Source of the DNA: Alphaproteobacteria bacterium bin52
GTDB taxonomy: Bacteria; Pseudomonadota; Alphaproteobacteria; Thalassobaculales; Thalassobaculaceae
Reading direction: 5' to 3'
Length of the DNA stretch: 45,125 bases
NCBI GenBank assembly: GCA_002238645.1
Contig: MPMT01000038.1
Span: forward strand, 1 to 45,125
In this document: positions 17,249 to 26,161 of the stretch, piece after piece
Numbering within the stretch: position 1 is the stretch's first letter
How the letters are laid out: every line of letters starts with the position of its first letter
The notes under the pieces: generated by a model
What the model saw: only the letters and a program-made list of their open reading frames with translations
What the model was told of the DNA's origin: nothing
Database searches by the model: none
Translations under genes and position numbers: made by a program

Positions 17249-18079
17249 TCAGACCGGGTTGTCGCCGGCGATGGTCACCCGGTAGCCGTGGCGGGTCGCC
17301 GGCCAGTAGTCCCAGACCGTGCGGTGCTGGGTGCATCGGTTGTCCCAGAAGGCGACGGCCTTGCATGTCCAGGTGAACCGGCAGTGAAACTCCGGCGTGG
17401 TGATGTGCTCGAACAGCATGGCGAGCAGGGCCTTGCTTTCGTGTTTCGCGAGACCCTCGATCCGGGTCGTGAAGTTCTCGTTGACGAACAGGCACTTCCG
17501 TCCGGTTTCCGGATGGGTGCGCACCACCGGGTGCCGGGCCTCGGGGAAGGCATTGGCGCCGTCGCGCAGCTCGCCGCCAAAGCCGAACCGGTCGCGGTGC
17601 ACCTGGGCCGACTCGTGCACGGCGGTCAGACCCTCGAGGAAGCGCTGCATCGGAAGCGAGAGCGCCTCGAACGCCGCGTACATGTTCGCGAACATGGTGT
17701 CCCCGCCGACCGGGGGCACCTGGTGCAGGTGCAGGATGCTGCCCATCGGCGGGCGGGCGTCGCAGGTCACGTCGGCATGCCACTTCATTCCGGCGACGAC
17801 ACGCGAGTTGCGGTCGGCGCGGATGCGAATCACCTCCGGGTGGTCCTCCACATTCGGTGCCGCGGGGTGGATGTGCAGGTCCCCGAAACCGCGGCCCAGC
17901 TCCTTGTGCTGCTCCAGCGTGAGGTCCTGGTCACGGAAGAACAGCACGAGGTGACTGTTGAGCAGCGCGCGGATCTCGGCATGCCGCTCCGCCGTCAGTG
18001 GTTCGGAAAGGTCGATCCCCTCGACCTCCGCACCGAGGGCCGGACTGACCGGACGGGTGGTGATCCCGGTTTCTGTCAT
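17249..18079 (-). CDS. TauD/TfdA family 2-oxoglutarate-dependent dioxygenase
   Basis: The 276-residue product belongs to the Fe(II)/2-oxoglutarate oxygenase family of taurine and 2,4-D dioxygenases. The iron-binding H-x-D is in K-W-H-A-D-V-T (His101, Asp103), the distal His is in D-N-R-C-T-Q-H-R (His252), and a 2-oxoglutarate-binding Arg is in H-G-Y-R-V-T-I (Arg267). It opens A-L-G-A-E-V-E-G-I-D-L-S, usual for the family. It is the last gene of an SDR-DadA-TauD run (21-base gap from DadA). A hydroxylation that releases a small leaving group is likely; the substrate is unknown. Confidence 0.93.
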   Translation of the reverse strand: MTETGITTRPVSPALGAEVEGIDLSEPLTAERHAEIRALLNSHLVLFFRDQDLTLEQHKELGRGFGDLHIHPAAPNVEDHPEVIRIRADRNSRVVAGMKWHADVTCDARPPMGSILHLHQVPPVGGDTMFANMYAAFEALSLPMQRFLEGLTAVHESAQVHRDRFGFGGELRDGANAFPEARHPVVRTHPETGRKCLFVNENFTTRIEGLAKHESKALLAMLFEHITTPEFHCRFTWTCKAVAFWDNRCTQHRTVWDYWPATRHGYRVTIAGDNPV

Positions 18080-18100
18080 GGTGGGTCTCCTCCGGAGTGG

Positions 18101-19339
18101 TCAGGCGAACCGGTCGAGCCTGTAGGGCGCCATGTCGATGTTCATGTGCTCGCCGACCGCCAGTGCCGCGATCATGCGTCCGGTCATCGGTGCTCCGGTC
18201 AGGCCGAGATGACCGTGGCCGAAGCCGCAGAACAGGCCAGGATAGCCCGGCACCTCGCCGATGCAGGGAAGCGAATCGGGGGTTGCCGGCCGGCGCCCCA
18301 TCCACTCGGTGGTCTCCCCGGTCCGCAGCCGTGGAAACAACGAGCGGGAGTGGCGCGCGAAGATGCGGGCCCGGCGGTAGTCCGGCGCCGCGTCGATCCC
18401 GGCGAACTCGGCGGTTCCGGCCGCCCGGACGCCCGCCTCCATCGAACTCGCGACAAACATGTTGTCCGCATCCATCACCGAGTTCTCGAGCGTGATCCCC
18501 GGGTCGGTGAACACCAGGTGATAGCCGCGTTCGGCCTCGAGCGGCACCCGGATGCCGAGGGGCGCGAGCAGCCGTTTCGACCACACCCCGGCGGTCACCA
18601 CCGCGACCGGCGCCCGACGTTCCCCGTCCCCGGTCTCGAGCAGGTAGCCGCCGCCGGGCTGCGGCCTGATGGCATGGACGGCGGTCCGTTCGATCCGCAC
18701 TCCGGCTGCTGCCGCCTTGCGCGCCAGTACCTCGCCCAGACGGCCCGGATTCACGGTCCGGCCCTGGTCGCTGATCAGCCTGGCGGACCGGATCTCGGGC
18801 GAGAGTTCGGGCTCGATGTCGCGTGCCTCGTCCCCGGTGAGTTCGCGAAACGGTACGCCGCGTTCCTCGCGCAGGCGCCACGCCAGGCCGCCCGCTGCCG
18901 GCGGCAGTCGCGAGACGTGCAGGTACTTGCTGTCGCGCACGAGTCCGTGCTCGCCGGTGCCGTCCAGCAGTTGCCGGTACAGTTCGAGACCGGGCCTGTT
19001 GACGGCGAGCATCGCATCAGCGATCGACGCCACCCGTTGCGGCCGACCGGCCCTGAGAAACCGGACCAGCCAGGGCAGAAGCGTCGGCAGGTAACCGGCC
19101 CGGATATGCAGCGGGCCGTTCGGGTCGAGCAGCCAGCGCGGTACCCGTGCCAGCATGCCCGGCATGCTCTGGGGCACGCAGGCCCAGGGCGAGATCACGC
19201 CGGCATTGCCGAAGCTGGTGGCGGCCGACGGTTCGTCGCGATCGATCAGTGTCACCGTGCGGCCGCGTTCGCACAGCATCAGTGCCGTGCAGGTGCCGAC
19301 GATGCCGGCGCCGATTACCAGGACGTCGCTGTCTCGCAT
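18101..19339 (-). CDS. DadA-like FAD-dependent D-amino-acid/imino-acid oxidoreductase
   Basis: The 412-residue product starts with V-L-V-I-G-A-G-I-V-G, then S-F-G-N-A-G-V-I-S-P-W-A, as in D-amino acid dehydrogenase small subunits. C-terminal signs are G-R-R-P-A-T-P-D-S-L-P-C-I-G and F-G-H-G-H-L-G-L-T. The family removes hydride from an amine carbon and transfers electrons to the respiratory chain. It lies 7 bases after the SDR stop and 21 before TauD, so all three should be one transcript. The substrate may be a D-amino or N-substituted amino acid. Confidence 0.92.
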   Translation of the reverse strand: MRDSDVLVIGAGIVGTCTALMLCERGRTVTLIDRDEPSAATSFGNAGVISPWACVPQSMPGMLARVPRWLLDPNGPLHIRAGYLPTLLPWLVRFLRAGRPQRVASIADAMLAVNRPGLELYRQLLDGTGEHGLVRDSKYLHVSRLPPAAGGLAWRLREERGVPFRELTGDEARDIEPELSPEIRSARLISDQGRTVNPGRLGEVLARKAAAAGVRIERTAVHAIRPQPGGGYLLETGDGERRAPVAVVTAGVWSKRLLAPLGIRVPLEAERGYHLVFTDPGITLENSVMDADNMFVASSMEAGVRAAGTAEFAGIDAAPDYRRARIFARHSRSLFPRLRTGETTEWMGRRPATPDSLPCIGEVPGYPGLFCGFGHGHLGLTGAPMTGRMIAALAVGEHMNIDMAPYRLDRFA

Positions 19340-19346
19340 GTCCGCC

Positions 19347-20147
19347 TCATCCGATCCGCGCCGTCATGCCGCCGTCCACGGGCAACGTCACTCCGGTGAT
19401 GAACCGGGCCTCGTCCGATGCCAGGAACAGCGATGCGAAGGCGGTATCCCACCCGGTTCCCATCTTCCTGCGAAGCGGCACCGTGGCATCGCGCGCCGCA
19501 CGCACCTCGTCGGGCGAGACATTTCCGCTTCTCGCGCGGTAGCCGATTGCGATCGGGGTGTCCATCAGGCCCGGCATGATGACGTTGACCCGGATACCGT
19601 AGTCCCAGTTGCCGGTCGCAAGCATGTGGCAGAAGGCGTTCATGCCGGCTTTCGACGCCTTGTATATGACCCGGTTGGCCGCGCAGACGGCGATGATCGA
19701 CGAGATCGCCGTGATCACGCCCGCCTCCTGGCGGCGCATGATCGGCACCACCAGGCGCGAGGTCCGGTACAGTCCCTTCAGGTTGACATCCATCACCCGG
19801 TCCCACACCTCCTCGGGCAGGGTCATCGGGTCGGTATCCAGACCGTCGCCGGTAATGCCGACGTTGTAGTGGAGGATGTCGATGCGCCCGTGCTCCTCCA
19901 CGCAGGCCTCGACAAACCCCGCGCAGTCCTCGTTGCTGGTGACATCTCCGGAGACCGGCAGGCAGCTGCCACCCTCGGCCCGGATCATCGCCGCCGTCTC
20001 CTCGGCCGAGGCAAGGTCACGGTCGACCGCGACCACGCGCGCACCCTCGCGCGCAAACAGGAGTGCGGTCGCCCGTCCGTTGCCGATGGTATCGCCGGCC
20101 ATCTGACCGGCGCCGACGATGAGCGCAACCCTGTCCTTCAGACGCAT
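19347..20147 (-). CDS. Short-chain dehydrogenase/reductase
   Basis: The 266-residue product is a classical SDR. The nucleotide-binding motif is unusually extended (G-A-G-Q-M-A-G-D-T-I-G-N-G rather than a compact TGxxxGxG). The N-A-G-like motif reads Y-N-V-G-I, the catalytic Ser lies in A-I-S-S-I-I-A, and Tyr/Lys lie in V-I-Y-K-A-S-K-A. The C-terminal I-T-G-V-T-L-P-V-D-G-G is typical. I chose the ATG at 20147; upstream sequence in frame looks non-coding. It heads the SDR-DadA-TauD run. Confidence 0.92.
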   Translation of the reverse strand: MRLKDRVALIVGAGQMAGDTIGNGRATALLFAREGARVVAVDRDLASAEETAAMIRAEGGSCLPVSGDVTSNEDCAGFVEACVEEHGRIDILHYNVGITGDGLDTDPMTLPEEVWDRVMDVNLKGLYRTSRLVVPIMRRQEAGVITAISSIIAVCAANRVIYKASKAGMNAFCHMLATGNWDYGIRVNVIMPGLMDTPIAIGYRARSGNVSPDEVRAARDATVPLRRKMGTGWDTAFASLFLASDEARFITGVTLPVDGGMTARIG

Positions 20148-20295
20148 GGCCCGGCCTTCCTGATGTGGTGCTGTTGCGTTCCCGTGCAACACCGTAACGG
20201 GTCGCGGCGGCGCGATCCACCGCGTCACGCCTTGAACCGAACCGGCGGGTATCCTACCTGTAGGCCAAGGATGACGCGTGACGGAGACAGGAGTG

Positions 20296-20766
20296 ATGCG
20301 CAACATTCCGGTGATGCTGTTTGCCGCCGTGACCTTCGCGACCCTCATGCTCGTGTCCGGACCGAGCCCGGCACTTGCCGGCAAGGACCCGGTGTTCACC
20401 TCGACCCTCTCCGATGTTGCAATCAGGGGAACCGACCCGGTGGCGTATTTCCGCGAGGGGAAGCCGGTGAAGGGCAGTGCGGAGTTCAGCCACAGCTACG
20501 ACGGTGCGACCTGGCACTTCTCGAGTGCGGCCAACCGGGACGCCTTCATCGCGGAGCCGGAACGCTACGCGCCGCAGTACGGAGGCTATTGTGCCTGGGC
20601 GGTATCCAACGGCTACACCGCCTCGACCGTTCCGGAGGCCTGGAGCATTCACGAAGGACGGCTGTATCTGAACTACAGCCTGTCGGTCCGCGAGACCTGG
20701 TCCCGGGACATCCCCGGCAACATCAAGCAAGGTGATGCCAACTGGCCGGGCGTGCTTGACCGCTGA
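20296..20766 (+). CDS. Exported YHS-domain protein
   Basis: The 156-residue product has a signal peptide ending A-L-A near residue 28, then a YHS domain: I-R-G-T-D-P-V-A-Y-F at 44-53, the W-H-F-S-S-A-A-N-R-D-A-F segment, and Y-G-G-Y-C-A-W-A near 102-109. YHS domains are thought to bind metals, and exported versions are common in marine and alphaproteobacterial genomes. The ATG at 20296 with ACAGGAG upstream is preferred over a GTG at 20278. It converges on the FAD enzyme gene with a 3-base gap. Confidence 0.88.
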   Translation: MRNIPVMLFAAVTFATLMLVSGPSPALAGKDPVFTSTLSDVAIRGTDPVAYFREGKPVKGSAEFSHSYDGATWHFSSAANRDAFIAEPERYAPQYGGYCAWAVSNGYTASTVPEAWSIHEGRLYLNYSLSVRETWSRDIPGNIKQGDANWPGVLDR

Positions 20767-20769
20767 GAC

Positions 20770-22182
20770 CTACGACGACTCTGACGGTCGCAGGTAGGCA
20801 CCCTGTCGCAGAAGCGCGGTCTGCAATGCCCGGACGTCGACCTCCGCGGCGGTGGTCCCGGCGTCCGCCGCCAGCGCCGCCGCCGCACCGGCGGCCTGAC
20901 CGGTCACCCAGCACTGGGGAATCTCGCGCATGAAGGTGTGGGTCTGGGCATCGGTCGAAAGGTGCCGCCCGGCTGCGAGCAGGTTCGCCGCGCCGCGCGC
21001 GACCAGGGCACGGTAGGGGATCGAGACCGGGTCGTACTTCGGCGCCAGGCTGGGGCTGACGCCGATCTCGTCGGCATGGCGCCGCCCGGCCTTCCAGTCG
21101 GGGCCGGTCATGGTGGCGAGGCCGCGCATGCGCCGACTGTGCCGCACCCCGATCTGCGGCCCGGTGAGCATGATCCACGCTTCCTCGAACCCCGGTGCGT
21201 ATTCGCGGTAGAAGGCCAGCAGGTCCTGCATCCGCTGTCGCGACAGGTGCTCGACCTGGTTGAGGTCCTCGAGGTCGAGCGCACTGAAGCCGCTCATCCT
21301 CGGGCCCATGAACACCACGACATCGTCCCGCCACGCCGGCATCGGCAACGAGAACTGGTTGAACCTCTCGCGGGCGCGACCGGTGAATTCGGAAAACGCC
21401 TCCTTGCGCGTCATCTTGAACTCGAGCCACCGCGGCACGTCGAGCCCGCCGAACAGCCATGCCGTGTTCATGGTGTGGTGAATGCTGCCGTCCTGGATGT
21501 CGCCGTCCGCCCGCTCTCCCGATCCGACGAAGATGTCACCGTCGCCGGTGGTGTCCACGACCATCGTGCCCAGCACCGCGTGCCGGCCCTGTTTCGACTG
21601 CATGATCACGCCCCGGACACGTCCGTCCTCGACGATCGGACCCGTTGCCCAGGCATGCAGCACGATGTCGACGCCGGCCTCGCGCGCCAGGTCGTCGGCG
21701 GCGATCTTCAGCCGCTCCGGGTCGATCATCGGCGCCCAGGTGACGATGCGGTGATGGGCCGAGAACCGGTTGGCCCAGTACTCGACGTGACGTTCGTCCC
21801 GTGAGCCCCAGAGATCGCGGTCGGGACCGAGTATGGCGTCGGGTGGCAGCCGGTCGAGCACTTCCTCGCAGTAGCCGCGAAGCACCAGGTTCCCGTCCCA
21901 GTCGGTCATCCGGTCAATCCAGATCACCAGACCGCCGGTGGCGAGTCCGCCCAGGTGGTTGTAGCGCTCCACCAGCATGGTTCGCGCTCCGATCCGGGCG
22001 GCCGCGGTCGCCGCCGCGGTGCCGGCCGGTCCGCCACCGACCACCAGCACGTCGACCCGGTCGAGCACGGGGATCTCGCGCGCCGGTTCCGTGACCACGC
22101 CGCCGCCATCGCGCCGGCGCCGCGGCTCACGGTGAACGTCGAAGATCGCCTGGGTGTAGATCTGCCGGTCTTCGCCGCTCAT
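20770..22182 (-). CDS. FAD-dependent oxidoreductase
   Basis: The 470-residue product has an FAD fold starting V-D-V-L-V-V-G-G-G-P-A-G-T-A near residue 43, G-G-L-A-T-G-G near 78, V-V-D-T-T-G-D-G-D near 210, and a C-terminal A-A-G-R-H-L-S-T-D with Q-A-A-G-A-A-A. This matches the FAD_oxidored group of thiazole-synthase/fumarate-reductase-like enzymes of unknown substrate. Its ATG overlaps the CoA-transferase stop by 4 bases. The first 40 residues are basic and poorly structured. The reading frame continues far upstream only as a shadow of the CoA-transferase gene. Confidence 0.88.
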   Translation of the reverse strand: MSGEDRQIYTQAIFDVHREPRRRRDGGGVVTEPAREIPVLDRVDVLVVGGGPAGTAAATAAARIGARTMLVERYNHLGGLATGGLVIWIDRMTDWDGNLVLRGYCEEVLDRLPPDAILGPDRDLWGSRDERHVEYWANRFSAHHRIVTWAPMIDPERLKIAADDLAREAGVDIVLHAWATGPIVEDGRVRGVIMQSKQGRHAVLGTMVVDTTGDGDIFVGSGERADGDIQDGSIHHTMNTAWLFGGLDVPRWLEFKMTRKEAFSEFTGRARERFNQFSLPMPAWRDDVVVFMGPRMSGFSALDLEDLNQVEHLSRQRMQDLLAFYREYAPGFEEAWIMLTGPQIGVRHSRRMRGLATMTGPDWKAGRRHADEIGVSPSLAPKYDPVSIPYRALVARGAANLLAAGRHLSTDAQTHTFMREIPQCWVTGQAAGAAAALAADAGTTAAEVDVRALQTALLRQGAYLRPSESS

Positions 22183-23345
22183 TTCACGCTCCGGGTCCTG
22201 TTGATCAGGCGGTCGGTATCGGCGCCGAGGCGCGGCGGCGGAACCGACGGCCCGATTGCCTCGCCGTCGGCCTTGAAGCCGAGCGTCGGCAGATGCACCG
22301 GAGCGGCCGCGCCCGGGATTTCCACCGGCCGGGTGATTTCGCGCGCCGCCACCTGTGCCCCGGCGAGAACCTCGTCGAGGCCGCGAACCCGCGCGGCAGG
22401 AACGCCGGCGCCGTCGAGCACCTGTTCCCAGTGTTCCGCGGTCCCGGTTGCGAACCGGTCGGAGAACTGGCGGCGCAGCACGTCGGCGTTCTCCCGGCGA
22501 CGGGCCGGGTCGGCCAGGCGCGGGTCGACGAGGATACCGACCAGCCCGAGCGCCGCGCACAGGTTGCGGAACTGTGCCTCGGTGTTGGCCGCGATCAGCA
22601 GCAGACCGTCGCGGGTCTCGAAAGCCCCCGACGACGGAGACCCGCTCCACGCCTCGTTTCCGGATGCGGCCGGCTGCCAGCCGGTATTGAGATGATTGAC
22701 CACCAGCGAGTTCATGAGCATCAGGGCGGTATCGAGCATCGCGACGTCGACATGAACGGCATTGCCGGTGCGGCGCACCTCGTGCAGCGCCGAGACCATG
22801 GCGAACGCTCCGTTCAGGCCGGTCGCGTAGTCGACATAGGGAGCACCCACCTTGTTCGGCTCGGTCTGTGGCGTGCCGGTTGTCCGCATGATGCCGCACA
22901 TGGCCTGGACGATGTGATCGTACGCCCTGCGGTGTCCGATCGGTCCGTCCTGGCCGAACGCAGAGATCGAGCAGTAGACGATGTCGGGCTTCAGCCTCGC
23001 CACCTTCCCGAAGTCAAGGCCGAGCCGTGATGCGACCCCGGGCGAAAAGTTCTCCACCATGATATCCGCCGTGCGGATGAGGTCGTGGGCAATCGCAAGG
23101 TCGCCGGCGCTCTTCAGGTCGAGCGTCACCGACTGCTTGCCGGCGTTCTGTGTCAGGAACGCCGTCGCCATGCCCTGGTCTTCCAGGCCGGCGGGAGCGG
23201 GGCCCGAGCGGGTCCAGTCGCCGGCATCGGGGTGCTCGATCTTGATCACTTCGGCGCCGAGAAGGGCCAGCTGATAGGTCGCGTAGGGGCCGGCAAGCAC
23301 GCGGGAAAGATCGACAACGCGCACACCGGTCAGCGGTTCGAACAT
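22179..23345 (-). CDS. CaiB/BaiF family (class III) CoA-transferase
   Basis: The 388-residue product starts with G-V-R-V-V-D-L-S-R-V-L-A-G-P, typical of class III CoA-transferases. The catalytic Asp is Asp172 in G-A-P-Y-V-D-Y-A-T-G; the C-terminus carries P-A-A-R-V-R-G-L. It moves CoA between carboxylates. It lies 33 bases after the acyl-CoA synthetase and overlaps the FAD enzyme gene, so the three likely form one operon that activates and oxidises a carboxylic acid. Confidence 0.94.
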   Translation of the reverse strand: MFEPLTGVRVVDLSRVLAGPYATYQLALLGAEVIKIEHPDAGDWTRSGPAPAGLEDQGMATAFLTQNAGKQSVTLDLKSAGDLAIAHDLIRTADIMVENFSPGVASRLGLDFGKVARLKPDIVYCSISAFGQDGPIGHRRAYDHIVQAMCGIMRTTGTPQTEPNKVGAPYVDYATGLNGAFAMVSALHEVRRTGNAVHVDVAMLDTALMLMNSLVVNHLNTGWQPAASGNEAWSGSPSSGAFETRDGLLLIAANTEAQFRNLCAALGLVGILVDPRLADPARRRENADVLRRQFSDRFATGTAEHWEQVLDGAGVPAARVRGLDEVLAGAQVAAREITRPVEIPGAAAPVHLPTLGFKADGEAIGPSVPPPRLGADTDRLINRTRSVK

Positions 23346-23378
23346 CGGGCTGTTCCTTGCTGCGGCCTGCCGGCCATA

Positions 23379-25031
23379 TCACGGGGATCGGGAGGGTTCC
23401 GCGCCGGCGGCCTCGGCGCGCAGTTCGACCCGCCGGATCTTGCCGGAGATCGTCTTCGGCAGGGTTTCGCGGAATTCGATCTCGCGCGGATACTTGTAGG
23501 GTGCGGTCACCGACTTGACGAAGTCCTGGATCTCGCCGACGAGGTCGTCGGACGCCGCGTGTTCGCCCGCCAGGACCACGTAGGCCTTCACGATCTCGCC
23601 GCGCAGCTCGTCGGGCTTGGCGACCACGGCTGACTCCAGAACCGCCGGGTGTTCGATGAGTGCGCTCTCGACCTCGAACGGGCTGATCCTGTAGCCGGCA
23701 GAGGTAATGATGTCGTCGGAGCGCCCGACGAACCAGATGTAGCCGTCTGCGTCGCGGGTCGCGGTATCTCCGGTGTAGTACCAGCCATTGCGGAACGCGG
23801 TTGCGGTTTCCGCCGGGTCGCCGAAGTAACCGTGAAACAGCCCGGGCGGCCACGGGTCGGCAAGCCGCACCCCGATGTGTCCGACGGTACCGTCCGCCAC
23901 CACGGTCCCGTCGTCATCGATGATGTCGACGTCGATTCCGGGAACCGGGCGGCCCATCGAGCCCGGGCGGATGTCCATGCCGGGGAAGTTCGCGACCAGG
24001 TTCACGGTCTCGGTCTGGCCGTAGCCGTCATGGACATCACAGCCTGTCGCCGCCTTCCAGGCCTGCATTGCCTGCGGGTTGAGCGGTTCGCCGGCACCCA
24101 TGCAGTGTCGCAGCGACGACAGGTCGTAGCCGGAGATGTCCATCTGCGCGAACACCCGGTAGATGGTGGGCGGTGCGCAGAACGTGGTGACCCTGTGTGC
24201 CTGGATGATGCGGAGGTGCTCGTCGGGATCGAACCCGTCTCCGTCGAACAGCAGGACGGCGGCACCGGCAAGCAGCGGCGGAAACACCAGGCCCCAAGCC
24301 GCCTTGGCCCAGCCGGTGTCGGTGAGCGTCCAGTGAACGTCGTCCTCGGTGAGCGTCATCCAGTATCTCATGGTGATGGTGTGCGCGAGACCGTAGGCGT
24401 GGTCGCGCTCGACCATCTTCGGCTGCGACGTGGTGCCGGACGTGAAATAGATGAGAATCGGATCGGTTGCCCGGCCCGGGGCCAGCCGTGAGCGATCGAG
24501 CGCCGGCGGCGCCGCGGCGCAGGCCTGGTCCATCGATATCCAGCCGTCGCGTTCGGCATCGACCACGATCAGGTGGCGCACCCCCGGACAGGCGTCCCGG
24601 ACCGCCTCGACCTTCCCGACATGGGCCGCGGTCACGATGACGATCGACGCGCCCGAGCGGTTGATCCTGTATTCGATGTCGCGCGCCGTCAGCAGGTTGG
24701 TACCCGGCATGGCCACCGCTCCCGTCTTCATGCAGGCAAGCAGCACCTGGTGCCAGGCGGGAATGCGCGGGATCATGACGAACACCTTCTCGCCCCGCGC
24801 CACCCCGAGGTCGAGCAGCACGTTGGCGAGCCGGTCGGATGCCCGGTCGATATCCGAGTAGCTGTGCCGCGAGACCGACCCGTCCGATGCCACCGCGAGC
24901 AGCGCGGTGCGATCGGCGTTCCGGGCCCGTTCGGAGACGACGTCAAAGGCAAAGTTGAAGTCTTCCGGAATGGTCAGCCGGAAGTTCTCGCGCAGTGCCC
25001 GGTAATCGAAGGGCGATGCGTCAGCACCCAT
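23379..25031 (-). CDS. AMP-dependent acyl-CoA synthetase (medium-chain-type)
   Basis: The 550-residue product is an ANL-superfamily ligase. The P-loop motif is Y-F-T-S-G-T-T-S-Q-P-K, the adenylate motif is D-G-Y-G-Q-T-E-T, Y-Y-T-G-D-T-A and F-V-G-R-S-D-D-I-I follow, and the catalytic Lys is in P-K-T-I-S-G-K-I-R-R. This is the MACS-like arrangement; it would make an acyl-CoA from a carboxylate, ATP and CoA. I chose the ATG at 25031 because GGAGG lies 8 bases upstream; the ATG at 25061 has none. It is the first gene of the ligase/CoA-transferase/FAD enzyme unit. Confidence 0.94.
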   Translation of the reverse strand: MGADASPFDYRALRENFRLTIPEDFNFAFDVVSERARNADRTALLAVASDGSVSRHSYSDIDRASDRLANVLLDLGVARGEKVFVMIPRIPAWHQVLLACMKTGAVAMPGTNLLTARDIEYRINRSGASIVIVTAAHVGKVEAVRDACPGVRHLIVVDAERDGWISMDQACAAAPPALDRSRLAPGRATDPILIYFTSGTTSQPKMVERDHAYGLAHTITMRYWMTLTEDDVHWTLTDTGWAKAAWGLVFPPLLAGAAVLLFDGDGFDPDEHLRIIQAHRVTTFCAPPTIYRVFAQMDISGYDLSSLRHCMGAGEPLNPQAMQAWKAATGCDVHDGYGQTETVNLVANFPGMDIRPGSMGRPVPGIDVDIIDDDGTVVADGTVGHIGVRLADPWPPGLFHGYFGDPAETATAFRNGWYYTGDTATRDADGYIWFVGRSDDIITSAGYRISPFEVESALIEHPAVLESAVVAKPDELRGEIVKAYVVLAGEHAASDDLVGEIQDFVKSVTAPYKYPREIEFRETLPKTISGKIRRVELRAEAAGAEPSRSP

Positions 25032-25275
25032 GTCGGTTGCCTCCGTTGTGATCCGCGCCATGTGAAAGCAGTTTGAACCCGGGTTCAAGTCCGCGTGCCG
25101 ATGCAGTATCGCGGGTTGCATTCTCCGGCGCCGGACAAATACAGTGCCGGCCCCTCCCTGGCCCAGCCTCCTCCCTCCTCCGTGGCCGCCCGCGCCCCGC
25201 TGTCCGGAGACATGCCATCAGCAGGCCCCGCACACACACCGGCACCGGACCGGTAGGGCCGCCGGGGGCTGCCCG

Positions 25276-26157
25276 ATGACAACGGCCGAGCACCGTGCCG
25301 CGCGCAACAACATGGCCGGCGCGCTGTGGATGTGCGCCACCGTCTGTTGCTTCACGGCGATGGCGGTGGCCGGTCGCGAACTCTCCGATACCATGTCGAC
25401 AGCGCAGATCATGGTGCTGCGCAGCCTGGTCGGCCTGGTGATTGTCCTGCCGCTGGCACTGTCTGCCGGGCGGATCGCCACCCGCCGGCCGTTGCTGCAT
25501 GTGGCGCGCAACGGCGTTCATTTCGTCGGCCAGTACGCGTGGTTCTACGGTATCGCGGTCCTCAGCCTCGTCGACATGAGCGCGCTGATGGCAACCACCC
25601 CGATCTGGTCGACGCTGTTCGCGGTCGCGTTCCTGCGCGAACGGGCCGGACTGCGGCGCTGGCTCATCATCGCACTCGGTTTCGCCGGCGTCCTCGTTAT
25701 CCTGCGCCCGCACACCCTGCCGGTGTCGTGGGCGGCACTGGTCTGCATCTTCGGAGCTGCCGGCTATGCCGGAGCCAACGTGTTGTCAAAGGAGCTCATG
25801 CGCACCGACACGCCGCTGCAGATCGTCTTCTGGATGCTGTTGATCCAGCTGCCGATCGCGACGCTGGTAAACTGGGGCGCCTGGTCGCCGGTCGCCTGGG
25901 AGGACGCGGGCTGGATTCTGGTCGTGGGGGCGACGGGCGTACTCGCCCATCTCACCATGAACCAGTCGATCCGGCTCGGTGACATCTCGATCGTGGTCCC
26001 GGTCACCTACCTGCAGCTGCCGCTGATCGGATTGGCGGGATTCATCCTGTTCCAGGAAGTACCGGAGGTCATGGTGCTCGCCGGCGCCGCCATGATCATT
26101 GGCGGGACCTGGTGGAACTTCGTTGTCGAACGCCGGATCGCCCGTGGCGGGCGCTGA
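25276..26157 (+). CDS. DMT-superfamily (EamA) transporter
   Basis: The 293-residue product has two EamA repeats and about ten hydrophobic helices, from A-L-W-M-C-A-T-V-C-C-F to V-L-A-G-A-A-M-I-I-G-G-T-W. S-L-V-D-M-S-A-L-M-A-T-T-P-I-W and L-G-D-I-S-I-V-V-P-V-T-Y are recognisable. It is an inner-membrane metabolite exporter or importer of unknown substrate. The ATG at 25276 fits the first helix. The 244 bases to the divergent ligase gene should contain both promoters. It converges on the next SDR gene with a 4-base gap. Confidence 0.92.
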   Translation: MTTAEHRAARNNMAGALWMCATVCCFTAMAVAGRELSDTMSTAQIMVLRSLVGLVIVLPLALSAGRIATRRPLLHVARNGVHFVGQYAWFYGIAVLSLVDMSALMATTPIWSTLFAVAFLRERAGLRRWLIIALGFAGVLVILRPHTLPVSWAALVCIFGAAGYAGANVLSKELMRTDTPLQIVFWMLLIQLPIATLVNWGAWSPVAWEDAGWILVVGATGVLAHLTMNQSIRLGDISIVVPVTYLQLPLIGLAGFILFQEVPEVMVLAGAAMIIGGTWWNFVVERRIARGGR

Positions 26158-26161
26158 TCGG

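Noticed and set aside
15878..19399. A 1173-codon open frame on the plus strand
   Set aside because: It runs antisense to the acyl-CoA dehydrogenase, TauD and DadA genes, all with clear motifs. Long antisense frames are expected at this GC content, and its composition is not protein-like.
20770..22899. A longer FAD-enzyme frame reaching 22899
   Set aside because: The extra part overlaps the CoA-transferase in another frame. The ATG at 22182 forms an ATGA overlap with the CoA-transferase stop, the usual coupling.
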